In this document: piece by piece, positions 35,390 to 43,505 of the stretch
How the letters are laid out: each line of letters opens with the position of its first letter
Position numbering within the stretch: the stretch's first letter is position 1
Assembly (NCBI GenBank): GCA_003161615.1
Contig: PMOB01000019.1
Location: 52,728-116,727 of the forward strand
DNA from: Actinomycetota bacterium
GTDB taxonomy: Bacteria > Actinomycetota > Thermoleophilia > Gaiellales > Gaiellaceae
Length of the DNA: 64,000 bases
Direction: 5' to 3'
Program-made: the position numbers and the translations under genes
The notes under the pieces: model-generated
Told to the model about the DNA's origin: nothing
What the model saw: only the letters and a program-made list of their open reading frames with translations
The model's database searches: none

Positions 35390-36271
35390 ATGCTCGCCGA
35401 GAAAGGCGAGCGAGGCCGGCTCCTGCGAGACGAAGAACGGGCCGGTGTGGCAGCCACCCGAGAGGTCGACGGTCGCGCTTCGCGGCAGCACGCGCGTGAG
35501 CGCGACGACGCCGGGATGGAACGGATCGTCGTTACCCGACGCGACCCGGACGGGCTTCCCGGCGAGGGCGCCGACGTGCGCGATGACGTCGGCGGCTGCG
35601 AACGCCTCTGCCGAGGCGAACGCGCCGGCGTTGGCGGCGTGCGCCTCGGCGTACGTCGTCCAGATCGCGGGACTGATCGCGGCGACGGCTCCGAACAGCT
35701 GCGGGTACTTCTCGGCGAAGAGCAGAGCCCCGTAGCCGCCCATCGAGATCCCCATCGCGCCGATTCGCTGCCGGCCGAGCCCTTGCCGCCGGCAGAGCGG
35801 GATCAGCTCGTCGATGACCATCCCCAGCGGGTCGTCGCCCGGATGCGGGTTCCAGTAGCCCCCTCCGCCGTCGACGGTGACCATCGCCAGCGGGGGCAGG
35901 TGCCGGAGACCGACGGCTTGGGCGGGAGTCATGCTCGACAGCGCGTTGCGGTGGTCGCCGCCGAAGCCATGCAGCATCACGATCAACGGCAGCCGGTCGC
36001 CGGGCTCGTGGCCGGGCGGGTAGGCAATCGTGTATCCGACCCGCCGGTTCCGCGCGTGCGAAAAGAAGCTGCCCGAGCGCGACGGGCCGAGCACCGGCGC
36101 GAAATGGAGCGGCGGTGACGAGACCGAGCACGCGCCGGTGATCACGTCGAGGAAGTGCTTGCCGGGCAGGACTCCGCGCGAGACGAGCTGCTCAACCCCG
36201 ATCCCGGCGGCGACGACCGAGCCCGTGCCGGCGAGCCCGAGCTTGAGGAACCGGCGCCGCGTCATCACCAT
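35378..36271 (-). CDS. Tat-exported esterase of the alpha/beta hydrolase fold
   Basis: A 297-residue secreted esterase resembling the esterase D/ mycolyltransferase group. The twin-arginine signal is TRRRFLKLGLAG. The nucleophile elbow is GISMGG, the acid is likely in SGNDDPFHPG and the His in GGCHTGPF. An N-terminal HGFGGDHRNA oxyanion region is present. The ATG at 36271 or the one at 36265 both precede the Tat motif. Its 3' end overlaps the convergent STAND gene by 12 bp, and it follows the DUF1801-like gene by 32 bp. Confidence 0.88.
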   Translation of the reverse strand: MVMTRRRFLKLGLAGTGSVVAAGIGVEQLVSRGVLPGKHFLDVITGACSVSSPPLHFAPVLGPSRSGSFFSHARNRRVGYTIAYPPGHEPGDRLPLIVMLHGFGGDHRNALSSMTPAQAVGLRHLPPLAMVTVDGGGGYWNPHPGDDPLGMVIDELIPLCRRQGLGRQRIGAMGISMGGYGALLFAEKYPQLFGAVAAISPAIWTTYAEAHAANAGAFASAEAFAAADVIAHVGALAGKPVRVASGNDDPFHPGVVALTRVLPRSATVDLSGGCHTGPFFVSQEPASLAFLGEHLVQ

Positions 36272-36303
36272 GAGTTCGCCGGCACCACGTCGATCCTTGC
36301 GAC

Positions 36304-36711
36304 CTACCTCACCGCTTGCTTGACGAGCTTCGTGATCTTGGCCTCGTCGGCCTTGCTCAGCTTCGCCGTCAGCGCGTAGGCGACCGGCCACATCGTGCCG
36401 TCGTCGAGGTTCGAGTTGTCCTGGAAGCCCAGCAGCGCGTAGCGCTCCTTGAACTTCGCGGCGTCACGGAAGTAGATGACCGCCTTGCCGCTGGGGCCCG
36501 CATAAGCCGGCATCCCGTACCACGTCTTCGGCGTCAGCTCGGGAGCCGCCTTCTTGACGATCGCGTGGATCCGCTCGCCGAGCTTGCGGTCATGGGGTGT
36601 CATCTTGGCGAACGCGGCCTGGATCGCCTCCTCGCCTTCCGCCGCCAGCTTGAGCTCTTCTTTCGCCCGCGCGCGCATCGCGGCCTTCTCCTCTGCGCTG
36701 AAACCGCTCAC
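36304..36711 (-). CDS. DUF1801 / YdhG-like small protein
   Basis: A 135-residue cytosolic protein. An N-terminal helical lead is followed by the DUF1801 core with RIHAIVKKAAPELTPKTWYGMPAYAGPSG, AVIYFRDAAKFKERYALLGF and a C-terminal helical pair. The family has a frataxin-like fold and its role is mostly unknown. The GTG at 36711 follows AAAGGAG. It is likely first in an operon with the Tat esterase. Confidence 0.8.
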   Translation of the reverse strand: MSGFSAEEKAAMRARAKEELKLAAEGEEAIQAAFAKMTPHDRKLGERIHAIVKKAAPELTPKTWYGMPAYAGPSGKAVIYFRDAAKFKERYALLGFQDNSNLDDGTMWPVAYALTAKLSKADEAKITKLVKQAVR

Positions 36712-36785
36712 TGGGCTCCTTTCGTTCTCTCAACCGAGCAGCCGGATGTTGCTTCTACCACGAGATCGTTTCCGTGCGGTTGCCA

Positions 36786-36822
36786 CTTGACAACCGGCCC
36801 GGAACATGACAAGCTTGTCAAG
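36786..36822. promoter_or_regulatory. Palindromic operator candidate with three TGACAA half-sites
   Basis: TGACAAGCTTGTCA (36807-36820) is a perfect 14-bp palindrome. A further half-site CTTGACAA (36786-36793) is the exact reverse complement of TTGTCAAG (36815-36822). The cluster lies between the divergent DUF1801-like gene (start 36711) and the HAD gene (start 36929). No regulator gene is adjacent. Confidence 0.5.
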
Positions 36823-36928
36823 TCGAAGCCCGTGGACTGCGCAAGCGGTTTGCGGGTTTCGGCATTTCTGCAGGTAAATCGGGAGCAGCCCTGATGCGCC
36901 CGACCTTCGCCGAGGCCACGCTTGAAGC

Positions 36929-37939
36929 ATGGCCGACACGGCGAACCACACCGACGAGCTCGATTCACTCCGCGCCGAGTGGCGCGCCGCGCTGTCGACC
37001 GCGCGCGAGGCGCTTCAGGCGAACGAGGATGAACTCGGCCCCGCAGCCCTTGCAGCCGAGAAGCGACACCTCCGCGACGAGTACACGCAAGCCGCGGACT
37101 CCCTCCGCAGCTACGCGCTCGACGAGGGGCTGCCGCCGGAACTCGCGCAGCCGTTCCTGCCCAAAGGGCTGACGCGCCGCGCGCTCGGCCTGCCGGCGAC
37201 CGTCCAGGCGTGCGTCTTCGAGCTGGACGGCGTCCTCGTCGCGAGCACGAACCTCCACATGGAGGCCTGGCGCCGCGCGTTCGACGAACTGCTCCACCCG
37301 CGGATCGAAGCGACGTACCGGCGCCTGACGGCTCCGTTCGATCCCCACCTCGACTACCCCGCCTACGTGGAAGGGCGGATGCGGCTCGACGGCGTCCGCA
37401 GCTTCCTCGCCAGCCGCGGCGTCCGCCTGCCGGAGGGCTTGCCCGACGACCCGCCCGGGAGCGAAACGGTGCACGGCGTCGCGAACCGCAAGCACGAGCA
37501 GTTCGACCTCCTCCTTTCCCACCACGGCGTCCGCGGGTTCGACGGCTGCCGCCACTACCTCTCTCTCGCCCATGAGGCGGGAATCACGAGCGCCGTCGTC
37601 TCCGCCAGCGCCCACACGCATGACATGCTCGAGCGGGCGCAGCTCGCCGATGTCGTCGACGAGATCGTCGACGCGGAGGTGATCGAGATGGCGCAACTCG
37701 GTGAGACCGTCGACGCCGCCCACCTGCTCGAGGCGTGCCGCCGGCTGAAGGTCGAGCCGGAACACACGGCCGCGTTCGTCGCGGGCCGCGCCGGCGTCGC
37801 CGCCGCTCACACGGCCGGCTTCGGCTGGGTCGTCGCGATCGCCCCGGACACGCAGGCCGGCTACGTGCGCGAGCTGCGCGCACTCGGCGCCGACGCCGTG
37901 GCGCCGACGCTCGCCGGACTGCTGCTCGAGCGCGGCTAG
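36929..37939 (+). CDS. HAD-superfamily protein, beta-phosphoglucomutase-like, catalytic residues altered
   Basis: A 336-residue protein with an N-terminal helical extension of about 90 residues and a HAD fold similar to actinobacterial beta-phosphoglucomutase-like domains (SFLASRGVRLPEG, NRKHEQFDLLLSHHGV, YLSLAHEAGI). The DxDG motif reads FELDGVL, so the nucleophile Asp is Glu. The motif IV region reads VAGRAGVAAAHTAG without its acidic pair. Motif II Ser is kept (VVSAS). It is probably not an ordinary phosphatase or mutase. The ATG is at 36929; the stop shares 4 bp with the convergent neighbour. Confidence 0.8.
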   Translation: MADTANHTDELDSLRAEWRAALSTAREALQANEDELGPAALAAEKRHLRDEYTQAADSLRSYALDEGLPPELAQPFLPKGLTRRALGLPATVQACVFELDGVLVASTNLHMEAWRRAFDELLHPRIEATYRRLTAPFDPHLDYPAYVEGRMRLDGVRSFLASRGVRLPEGLPDDPPGSETVHGVANRKHEQFDLLLSHHGVRGFDGCRHYLSLAHEAGITSAVVSASAHTHDMLERAQLADVVDEIVDAEVIEMAQLGETVDAAHLLEACRRLKVEPEHTAAFVAGRAGVAAAHTAGFGWVVAIAPDTQAGYVRELRALGADAVAPTLAGLLLERG

Positions 37940-38328
37940 GCGACCTGCCGCGCGCGCGCCTCGTCCCACTGCAACGGGAGGTCCCGGCCACGCACCTTGA
38001 ACTGGACGAAGACGCTCTTGCGGCGCATGTCGCTCGCGAACTTCGCCGCACTCTCGCCGTGAGCGCCCGCCTTGAGAAACCTCCGCAGATCCTCCGCCGA
38101 CTCCCAGGCCGAGACCGTGAAGAACTCGAGCCTGGGGAGGTTGGTGGCGATTGCCCAGCCAACCGCCCCAGGCGCGGAGTCGATCTCTTTCATGATCCGC
38201 CGCGAGTGGCGCATGAACGCCGCGGCCCGCACCGGTGAGCGCAGGAAGAAGCGCGACGTGAAGGCGACGTACTCGCGCTCCGGGTCGACCGCACTCACCG
38301 GCGTCCAGGGCCGTGGCGGCGGGAACAT
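37936..38328 (-). CDS. Small dimeric alpha/beta-barrel-like protein
   Basis: A 130-residue protein with a pattern seen in antibiotic-biosynthesis-monooxygenase and DUF3291-like proteins: EREYVAFTSRFFLRS, GAVGWAIATNLPRLEFFTVSAWES, then a helix EDLRRFLKAGAHGESAAKF and a final strand. Cofactor use is not visible. The ATG at 38328 begins MFPPPRPWTP. It lies 17 bp after the next gene upstream on the same strand and shares stop-codon bases with the HAD gene. Confidence 0.6.
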   Translation of the reverse strand: MFPPPRPWTPVSAVDPEREYVAFTSRFFLRSPVRAAAFMRHSRRIMKEIDSAPGAVGWAIATNLPRLEFFTVSAWESAEDLRRFLKAGAHGESAAKFASDMRRKSVFVQFKVRGRDLPLQWDEARARQVA

Positions 38329-38345
38329 CGCTCGGGTCAGCCGCC

Positions 38346-38828
38346 CTACCCGACCTTGAGGATCGGCGCGTTGAGGACGATGTGGGCGTCCTTCTTCGTG
38401 AGCTTGCCCTTGGCAGCGAGCGCGTTGATCTCGTTGTCGCTGTAGAGGACGACCGGCTTGACGCCCGTCTTCCAAGTCACCCAGATCTCTTCCCAGAGCG
38501 GGTTGTAGTCGGTCTCGCCGGGCTCCGAGCCGAAGATCGTGACCTGGCCGGCGGCGGCGCGGCCCTTGACGAAGTACTGGTCCGGCAGATGCTTCACCGT
38601 TCCGAGGGCCGCGGAGTAGTTGACGTGCAGCGCGGCCGACTGCGCCTTGTTCGAGGTGTCGGTGATCAGGTACGTGTCGATGTGATGGTCGTAGTAGCCC
38701 TTGTAGACGGGCTGGGCGGTCATCTTGGGCTGGCCGATATTCGGCAGCCCTCCTGTCGTCGCGGCGGCGATGGCGCCGGCCACGACGAGGGCCGTGAAGG
38801 CAACTCCTCCGAGAACCGATTTGCGCAC
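38346..38828 (-). CDS. Small secreted protein of unknown function
   Basis: A 160-residue exported protein. The signal peptide covers about residues 1-23 (KSVLGGVAFTALVVAGAIAA). The mature part is beta-rich with VYKGYYDHHIDTYLITDTS, HVNYSAALG, DYNPLWEEIWVTWKTG and a C-terminal TKKDAHIVLNAPILKVG. I do not recognise a catalytic site; the DHH cluster could bind metal. The GTG at 38828 follows GGGGAGGA. Confidence 0.75.
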   Translation of the reverse strand: MRKSVLGGVAFTALVVAGAIAAATTGGLPNIGQPKMTAQPVYKGYYDHHIDTYLITDTSNKAQSAALHVNYSAALGTVKHLPDQYFVKGRAAAGQVTIFGSEPGETDYNPLWEEIWVTWKTGVKPVVLYSDNEINALAAKGKLTKKDAHIVLNAPILKVG

Positions 38829-38910
38829 GACTGGGCTCCTCCCCTTTGGGTTCGTGCCTAGAAGTACGGGGTCTGTGCGGGGACGGTTTGCGACTGCGGC
38901 GGCGTTAGCT

Positions 38911-38964
38911 GCGGATTAACCCGTACTCGAGTCCGTGCGCCCTACCGATTACGCCACGCGCGCC
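38911..38964 (-). pseudogene. Decayed tRNA-like remnant
   Basis: The minus strand starts GGCGCGCGTGGCGTAATCGG at 38964, like a tRNA acceptor strand and D-arm, and ends with GGGTTAATCCGC, close to a T-loop. Only 17 nt separate the two parts, so most of the anticodon and variable region is gone, and no complementary 3' acceptor strand is present. It cannot be a working tRNA. Confidence 0.35.
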
Positions 38965-39012
38965 AGGCCCGACCATGCGTCGGACGGTGGAATTCGCGAA
39001 CAAGGAGTCGCA

Positions 39013-39363
39013 ATGAAGATCTTCGCCATCTCTCTTCTCGCTGCGTGCGGCTTGGCGCTCGGCACGAGCCAGGCGCTCGCCGCGACGCATCACCATGCCG
39101 CGTTCAAGACGACCCTCGTGGTCGCGATGCACGATCCCGGCTGCCACTGGTTCTCGGTGCACGGCGCCTTCACGAGGACCGCGTCCGTCGGCGGCCCCGT
39201 CCGGGTCGAGAATCGCGACGAGGCCACATTGAAGGTCGCCTCGCGGCACGGGATGCAGATCATCCCGGTCGGCAAGTCACTCGTCCTCACGCACGGCAAC
39301 TACGTGGTGATGATGAAAGGGCAGGCCGTCGACGACAACTACCTCAAGCTGACGGTCCGCTAG
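39013..39363 (+). CDS. Small secreted cupredoxin-like or Ig-like protein
   Basis: A 116-residue exported protein. Signal peptide: residues 1-23 (MKIFAISLLAACGLALGTSQ, then ALA). The mature part starts ATHHHAAFKTTLVVAMHDPG and forms beta strands ending NYVVMMKGQAVDDNYLKLTV. The placement of HDPGCHWF and a late NYVV strand is reminiscent of cupredoxins, but a full copper ligand set is not visible. The ATG at 39013 follows AAGGAG. Confidence 0.7.
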   Translation: MKIFAISLLAACGLALGTSQALAATHHHAAFKTTLVVAMHDPGCHWFSVHGAFTRTASVGGPVRVENRDEATLKVASRHGMQIIPVGKSLVLTHGNYVVMMKGQAVDDNYLKLTVR

Positions 39364-39406
39364 CCAGTCTGAAGGGACGAGCGGGCGGCGGGCGAAGTAC
39401 GAACGC

Positions 39407-39610
39407 CTGATCCGTCCGCTTCTCGTCGCCGTCTACGCCGCGGGCGCGACCGCGCTCTGGTGGATCGTCGCCGCCCACCCGATCAGCATCCGCGCTGAGA
39501 TCGCGGCCGGCATCGCCGCGGCAGTCACGGCTTTCGCGCTCCTCCTGCACGCCGGGCTCGTGCTACGAACAATCCGGGCCATGGCGGCAGGCGTAGGAAC
39601 CAAGTGGTGA
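39407..39610 (+). CDS. Possible small two-helix membrane protein with non-standard start
   Basis: An open frame of about 67 residues encodes two membrane helices, with LWWIVAAHPISIRAE between them. There is no ATG or GTG start; CTG at 39407 is the best candidate, and the frame is open a little further upstream. It fills the gap between a secreted protein gene and a transporter and overlaps the latter's start. The hydrophobic pattern and an AHP motif shared with other small proteins of this window support it; the start does not. Confidence 0.35.
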   Translation: MIRPLLVAVYAAGATALWWIVAAHPISIRAEIAAGIAAAVTAFALLLHAGLVLRTIRAMAAGVGTKW

Positions 39611-40785
39611 GCACCGCACCAACCGCCGGCGGAGTGCGGAGCTCCGTCTTCCTCGGCGCCGTCGTCGCCTCGATCGGCGGCCCGCTGGCGCTCATCGCCC
39701 TCTACCTGCCCGGCGCCGCGGGCGACGCAGGGCGCGCCTCCGGGCTGACGACGCTGCTGGCTATCGGTGTCTTCGGAGCGCCGCTCGCCGTCTGGCTGGG
39801 CTTCTCGGAGCAGATCGCCTCGGCGGGCGGGCTCGCGGCGTTCGTCGAAGCGGCGGCGGGAAGAACGGTCGCTCGCATCCAAGCGGCGATCTGGATCGTC
39901 AGCTACTTCCTCTATCTGCCGTACACGGTGACGTACATCGTCTACGACCTGCTCGCGCCCGTCTTTCCCGGCCTCGTGCCGTATCGCGGCTCGCTCGAGC
40001 TCGTCCTGCCGGTGGCGATCGCGGTCTTCGCCTTCCTGCCGCTCGCGACCAGCCTCGGCGTGCTCGGCGTCGTGGCGGTCGCGCAGCTCGTGCTCGTCGC
40101 CGTGCTCGGCGGGCTTCTCTTCGCGCACGGCGGAGCGTCGAGCTCGTCGTTCACGGCCCACGTCGGCGGCGCGCCGCTCGGCCGGGGCGTCGGAGCGATC
40201 GCGCTCCTCTTCGTCTGCGCCAGCCTGCCCCTCTTCTTCGGCGCCGAGGTTCGTGGCGGCACGAGGACGATCCGGCGCGGGCTCGCTTGGGGCTACGGCA
40301 TCGTCGCGGTCTTCCTGCTTCTCGCCGCTGTCCCGCTCGCGACCGGCGCGGGGCGGTTCGGCGGCACGGAACTTCCCGGCGTCTCGATTGCGCAGGCGTA
40401 TGCGGGACGTCCGCTCGCGGTCGCGGTCGCGCTCGGCGCGGCGGCAAGCGTCGCGGGGCTCATCGTGCTCGAACTGCTCGCGCTCGGGAGGCTCGTCCAC
40501 TGGCTCGCGGGAACAGCGATCCGCCCTACGCTCGCCGCGGTGTCGATCCCCTTCGTCGTCGCGGACGCGATCAGCCTTGTCGACCCGGAGCGGTTCTACA
40601 ACGACCTCTCACAGCCGTCGCTCGTTGCGCTCTTCGCGTCGCAGATTCTCGTCTTCGCCGTCTACCCGCTCTTCCGGCGGCGCGGGTGGCGGCCGCCCGC
40701 CGCAGCAGTGGGGGCAGCCGCCGTTGCTTCAGTCCTCGCGGGCTACGGGCTCTACACCGCGATCGTCAGCAGCGTGGGGTCTTAG
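39604..40785 (+). CDS. APC-type amino acid permease-like transporter
   Basis: A 393-residue membrane protein with about 11 hydrophobic segments. The N-terminal SSVFLGAVVASIGGPLALIA matches the unwound first helix (Gly-rich) of the APC superfamily, and a SYFLYLPYTVTYIVYDLL segment follows. It is somewhat shorter than typical members (about 450). The substrate is unknown. The GTG at 39604 or 39607 is used; it ends in a 4-bp stop overlap with the convergent cupredoxin gene. Confidence 0.75.
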   Translation: MVSTAPTAGGVRSSVFLGAVVASIGGPLALIALYLPGAAGDAGRASGLTTLLAIGVFGAPLAVWLGFSEQIASAGGLAAFVEAAAGRTVARIQAAIWIVSYFLYLPYTVTYIVYDLLAPVFPGLVPYRGSLELVLPVAIAVFAFLPLATSLGVLGVVAVAQLVLVAVLGGLLFAHGGASSSSFTAHVGGAPLGRGVGAIALLFVCASLPLFFGAEVRGGTRTIRRGLAWGYGIVAVFLLLAAVPLATGAGRFGGTELPGVSIAQAYAGRPLAVAVALGAAASVAGLIVLELLALGRLVHWLAGTAIRPTLAAVSIPFVVADAISLVDPERFYNDLSQPSLVALFASQILVFAVYPLFRRRGWRPPAAAVGAAAVASVLAGYGLYTAIVSSVGS

Positions 40786-41240
40786 CCCCAGTTGCTGCCA
40801 CCGCTCGTGGTCGTACCGCCGGACGTGCTCGTGCCACCTGTCCCGGATGTGCCACTGCCGCCGGCCTTGATCGACGTCTTCATCCCGAGTGCGAGATGGA
40901 GCGGGCAGACGAGGCTGTACGTGCCCTTCTTAAGGGTGACGGTGAGCGACTTCGTCTCGCCGGGGTTGATCAGACCCGGAATCCGCTTCGAGAGGCCGGG
41001 GCCACTGATCTTGAACTCGTGGGCCGTGTCGCTCGTGTTCTTGACGACGAAGGTGACCTTCCCCTTCGCAAACGAGTGCTTCTTGAGGACGATCCGGTAG
41101 TTCTTCTCGGTCACCGGAATCTTGGTCGTCGCTGTCGCGGTATGGGCGACCATTGCCGCCAGCGCGCCGCCCGCGAGTGCGGTGGCCGCCAGCACTCCGA
41201 CGACGAGAACGGTGCCGATCCTGCGATGTCTGCTTTTCAT
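40782..41240 (-). CDS. Secreted type 1 copper protein (cupredoxin)
   Basis: A 152-residue exported electron-transfer or copper-binding protein. A signal peptide (about residues 1-30) precedes a single cupredoxin domain with ligand His in TAHEFKI and the C-terminal ligand loop C-P-L-H-x4-M (CPLHLALGM), giving the His-Cys-His-Met set of a blue copper site. The tail is a low-complexity Gly/Ser/Thr segment. The ATG at 41240 follows GGAGGAACGA. It may supply electrons to the redox region to its right, but this is inference. Confidence 0.9.
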   Translation of the reverse strand: MKSRHRRIGTVLVVGVLAATALAGGALAAMVAHTATATTKIPVTEKNYRIVLKKHSFAKGKVTFVVKNTSDTAHEFKISGPGLSKRIPGLINPGETKSLTVTLKKGTYSLVCPLHLALGMKTSIKAGGSGTSGTGGTSTSGGTTTSGGSNWG

Positions 41241-41295
41241 TCGTTCCTCCGGTTGACATCCAGCACTACGCGGGAGCCGCCGGGCCGGTTTTCGG

Positions 41296-41919
41296 TCAGA
41301 CAGCCCAGTCGGGAAGATCGAGCCCCTGCTCTTCCTGCATCCGGCGCACACCCGGCAGCGCAAGCGTGGCGAGGAAGTGCGCGCGCAGGTTGGCTCTGTC
41401 CCACGCAGGCGCCTCGAGCCGGCGCGCCCAGCGGGTGAGCATGAAGAGAAAGAGGTCGGCGCCGGTGCGATGGTCGGCGGCCAGCCATGTGCGGCCGGCG
41501 AGGGCGCCGTCGAGGATGTCGAACGCCTCCCCGGCGTCCCGTGCCGCTGCAGCGGCGACCTCATCGCCGCTCCCGTACCGCTCGGGATAGAACCAGCGCA
41601 GCATCGCGGTCTGCGCCGTGTTCGTGAGGAAGACGAGCCAGCGGTAGTAGTCGGCGCGGTCGGCCGGCGCGAGTTGGGCCTCCGGGTAGCGGTCGCCGAG
41701 GTAGAGGAGGATCGCGGCCGACTCCGTGAGGACGAGCCCTTGCTCGGAATCAACAAGGGTCGGGACGACGCCGAGCGGGTTGAGGGCGCGGTACTTCTCG
41801 TCGGCCTGCGCCTCGTCGCGCTCGATGAGCTCGAGCCGGTAGTCCACGCCGATCTCCGCGAGCGCGGCGTGCGGCGCCATCGAGGCGGTACCCGGCCGCC
41901 AGTAGAGAACGAGTCCCAC
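41296..41919 (-). CDS. Glutathione S-transferase-like protein
   Basis: A 207-residue protein with the N-terminal thioredoxin-like GST domain (LVLYWRPGTASMAPHAALAE, then NPLGVVPTLVDSEQGLVLTES with the cis-Pro and the ES glutathione-contact pair) and a helical C-terminal domain. In actinobacteria lacking glutathione such proteins may use another thiol. The GTG is at 41919. It follows the AlkZ-like gene by 9 bp on the same strand. Confidence 0.88.
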   Translation of the reverse strand: MGLVLYWRPGTASMAPHAALAEIGVDYRLELIERDEAQADEKYRALNPLGVVPTLVDSEQGLVLTESAAILLYLGDRYPEAQLAPADRADYYRWLVFLTNTAQTAMLRWFYPERYGSGDEVAAAAARDAGEAFDILDGALAGRTWLAADHRTGADLFLFMLTRWARRLEAPAWDRANLRAHFLATLALPGVRRMQEEQGLDLPDWAV

Positions 41920-41928
41920 GCGGCGACC

Positions 41929-42936
41929 CTAGCCCGTCTCCCAGCGAACGGCGACCTCTCTCTCGAGACCCGGCAGCGGCAGCGACGCCGCTTCCGTCTC
42001 GATCGCCTCCCGCTCGGCACGCGTCAGCCGGCGCCACGGCTCGATCGAAAGGTCGGCGTGCGCGCGGCGCCACGTCCCGGCAATCTCGCCGGCGACGAGG
42101 ACGGCGCCCGGCCAGACGCGCGGCGTCCAGAGCGCCGCACGCTGCTTCGCGTCCGGGACGAGGAGCTCGCGGTCTCGGCCCTGCAGGAGCCAGTAGGCAT
42201 CGCCGCTCGGCAGCAGTCGCGCCGCCGCAACCGGCCCGGCCGGCTCGCGGATCAGCGCTTCGTCGCCGCTCAGGATCCACGCCTCGCCGATCGGCGTGCG
42301 CACCGGCGTGAGATCGATCCCGTCGAACGCCGTCCGGGCCTCCTTCGCGCCGATTCCCGCCCAGATCGCGAACGACGCGGACGTCGTCGGGCCGAAGACG
42401 TGGAGGTAGCGGCGCGCCAGCTCGTGGCGCGCCTCGAGCGGGTCGAGCTCGGGCTTCGGCACCGTCCAGACGAGCGGTGCCCGCGCGCCCTCCCAGCGGA
42501 TGAGAACCGTGCCGGTCGTCGTCGCGCGCCTCACTCCGCCGACGCCGAGCGCAGCCTGCGCCTCGTTGTCCGTGGCCTGGCGGCCGGCGAGAAAGGCGTG
42601 GAGGCGCGCGGCGAGATCCTCCGCCCACTCCCGCCCGCGCGCGTCGTCGGGGTGGCGGCCGAGCGTGAAGATCGCGTGATCGCTTGCGGGCACCACATAT
42701 GTGCTGAAGCGCGGCCCCCAGACCTGGACGAGCGACTTGTCCTCCCAGCTGGACGGGTGCGCGCCCTCCACGCGCGCGTGGATCGAGAGGAGAGCCGCCC
42801 GCGGCATGCTGTCCTGCAAGCCCGCCCATGCCGCGCGGCGGAGGGAGCGGGCACCGCGCGGCAGCCGTTCGTCGAGCGCCCCGACGCGGCGGCGGAAGGC
42901 GAGGATCCGGACGCGGGAGAGATCGAGCTCGGTCAG
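41929..42936 (-). CDS. AlkZ-like winged-helix DNA glycosylase family protein
   Basis: A protein of about 335 residues of the HTH_42/AlkZ family, whose characterised members unhook DNA crosslinks. Recognisable blocks are WAGLQDSMPRAALLSIHAR, WEDKSLVQVWGPRFSTYVVP, TTGTVLIRWEG and GAVLVAGEIAGTWRRA. Family members use a Q-x-Q motif that I cannot place with confidence here. The start is uncertain: no ATG or GTG precedes the conserved N-terminus, and a CTG at 42936 overlaps the upstream stop as CTGA. It is the last gene of the left redox operon or just reads from it. Confidence 0.78.
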   Translation of the reverse strand: MTELDLSRVRILAFRRRVGALDERLPRGARSLRRAAWAGLQDSMPRAALLSIHARVEGAHPSSWEDKSLVQVWGPRFSTYVVPASDHAIFTLGRHPDDARGREWAEDLAARLHAFLAGRQATDNEAQAALGVGGVRRATTTGTVLIRWEGARAPLVWTVPKPELDPLEARHELARRYLHVFGPTTSASFAIWAGIGAKEARTAFDGIDLTPVRTPIGEAWILSGDEALIREPAGPVAAARLLPSGDAYWLLQGRDRELLVPDAKQRAALWTPRVWPGAVLVAGEIAGTWRRAHADLSIEPWRRLTRAEREAIETEAASLPLPGLEREVAVRWETG

Positions 42937-43505
42937 GCCGGAGAAAGTACCGGTGCCGAAGTTGGCCGCGCCGGTACGCCGCGCGGTGCGAGCAGGCGGT
43001 AGAAGGTCAGCGTCAGCACGGGACCGGCGGCGAGCACCGCGGTGATCGCTCCGCCGAAGCCGCGCAGGTCGGTGCCGGTGAGGAGCGCGTGCCCTAGCGC
43101 GAGCCAGAAGGCGGCGAAGCTCGCGTAATGGAGACGGCGCCAGCCCTTCTGGCCGATCCAGCGCTTCGCCTTGAAGGAGGAGGCGAGGGCGAGGCTCAGC
43201 CACGCAGCGACCACGCCCAGCGCGACGCTGCCCGGCCGCCAGCTCGCGGCGCCCGGCACAAGAACGGACAGCACGTTGAAGTGGAGGAAGGGGTCAGCGA
43301 GAACCGCGCCGGCGTGGAGAACGAGCGCCGAGAGACCGGTCCAGGCGAGCGTCCGGTGCAGGCTGAGCAGCGACTTCGTCCGCTTCGGCGGCAGTAGGCG
43401 CGTGCTCATCGCGAGCCCGAGCCAGACCGAGAGCGTCAGCAGGCCGAAGGCCACAAGCCCCGCGGAGCGCGCGATCAGCCAAGCGATGGGGAGACCGGTC
43501 GTCAT
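42933..43505 (-). CDS. Ferric reductase-like heme membrane protein (left copy)
   Basis: A 190-residue integral membrane protein with six hydrophobic segments. It has paired His residues on two helices (LHRTLAW / VLHAGAV and RRLHYASF / LGHALL) that fit b-type heme ligation, as in MsrQ and the ferric reductase transmembrane family. Shared blocks LVPGA, KRWIGQKGWRRLH and GHALLTGTDL make it a paralogue of the protein encoded at 47766-48326. It is coupled to the ApbE gene (ATGA). Confidence 0.88.
   Translation of the reverse strand: MTTGLPIAWLIARSAGLVAFGLLTLSVWLGLAMSTRLLPPKRTKSLLSLHRTLAWTGLSALVLHAGAVLADPFLHFNVLSVLVPGAASWRPGSVALGVVAAWLSLALASSFKAKRWIGQKGWRRLHYASFAAFWLALGHALLTGTDLRGFGGAITAVLAAGPVLTLTFYRLLAPRGVPARPTSAPVLSPA

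Noticed and set aside
38905-38970. An intact tRNA gene
   Set aside because: The anticodon arm and variable loop are mostly missing and no 3' strand pairs with the acceptor start.
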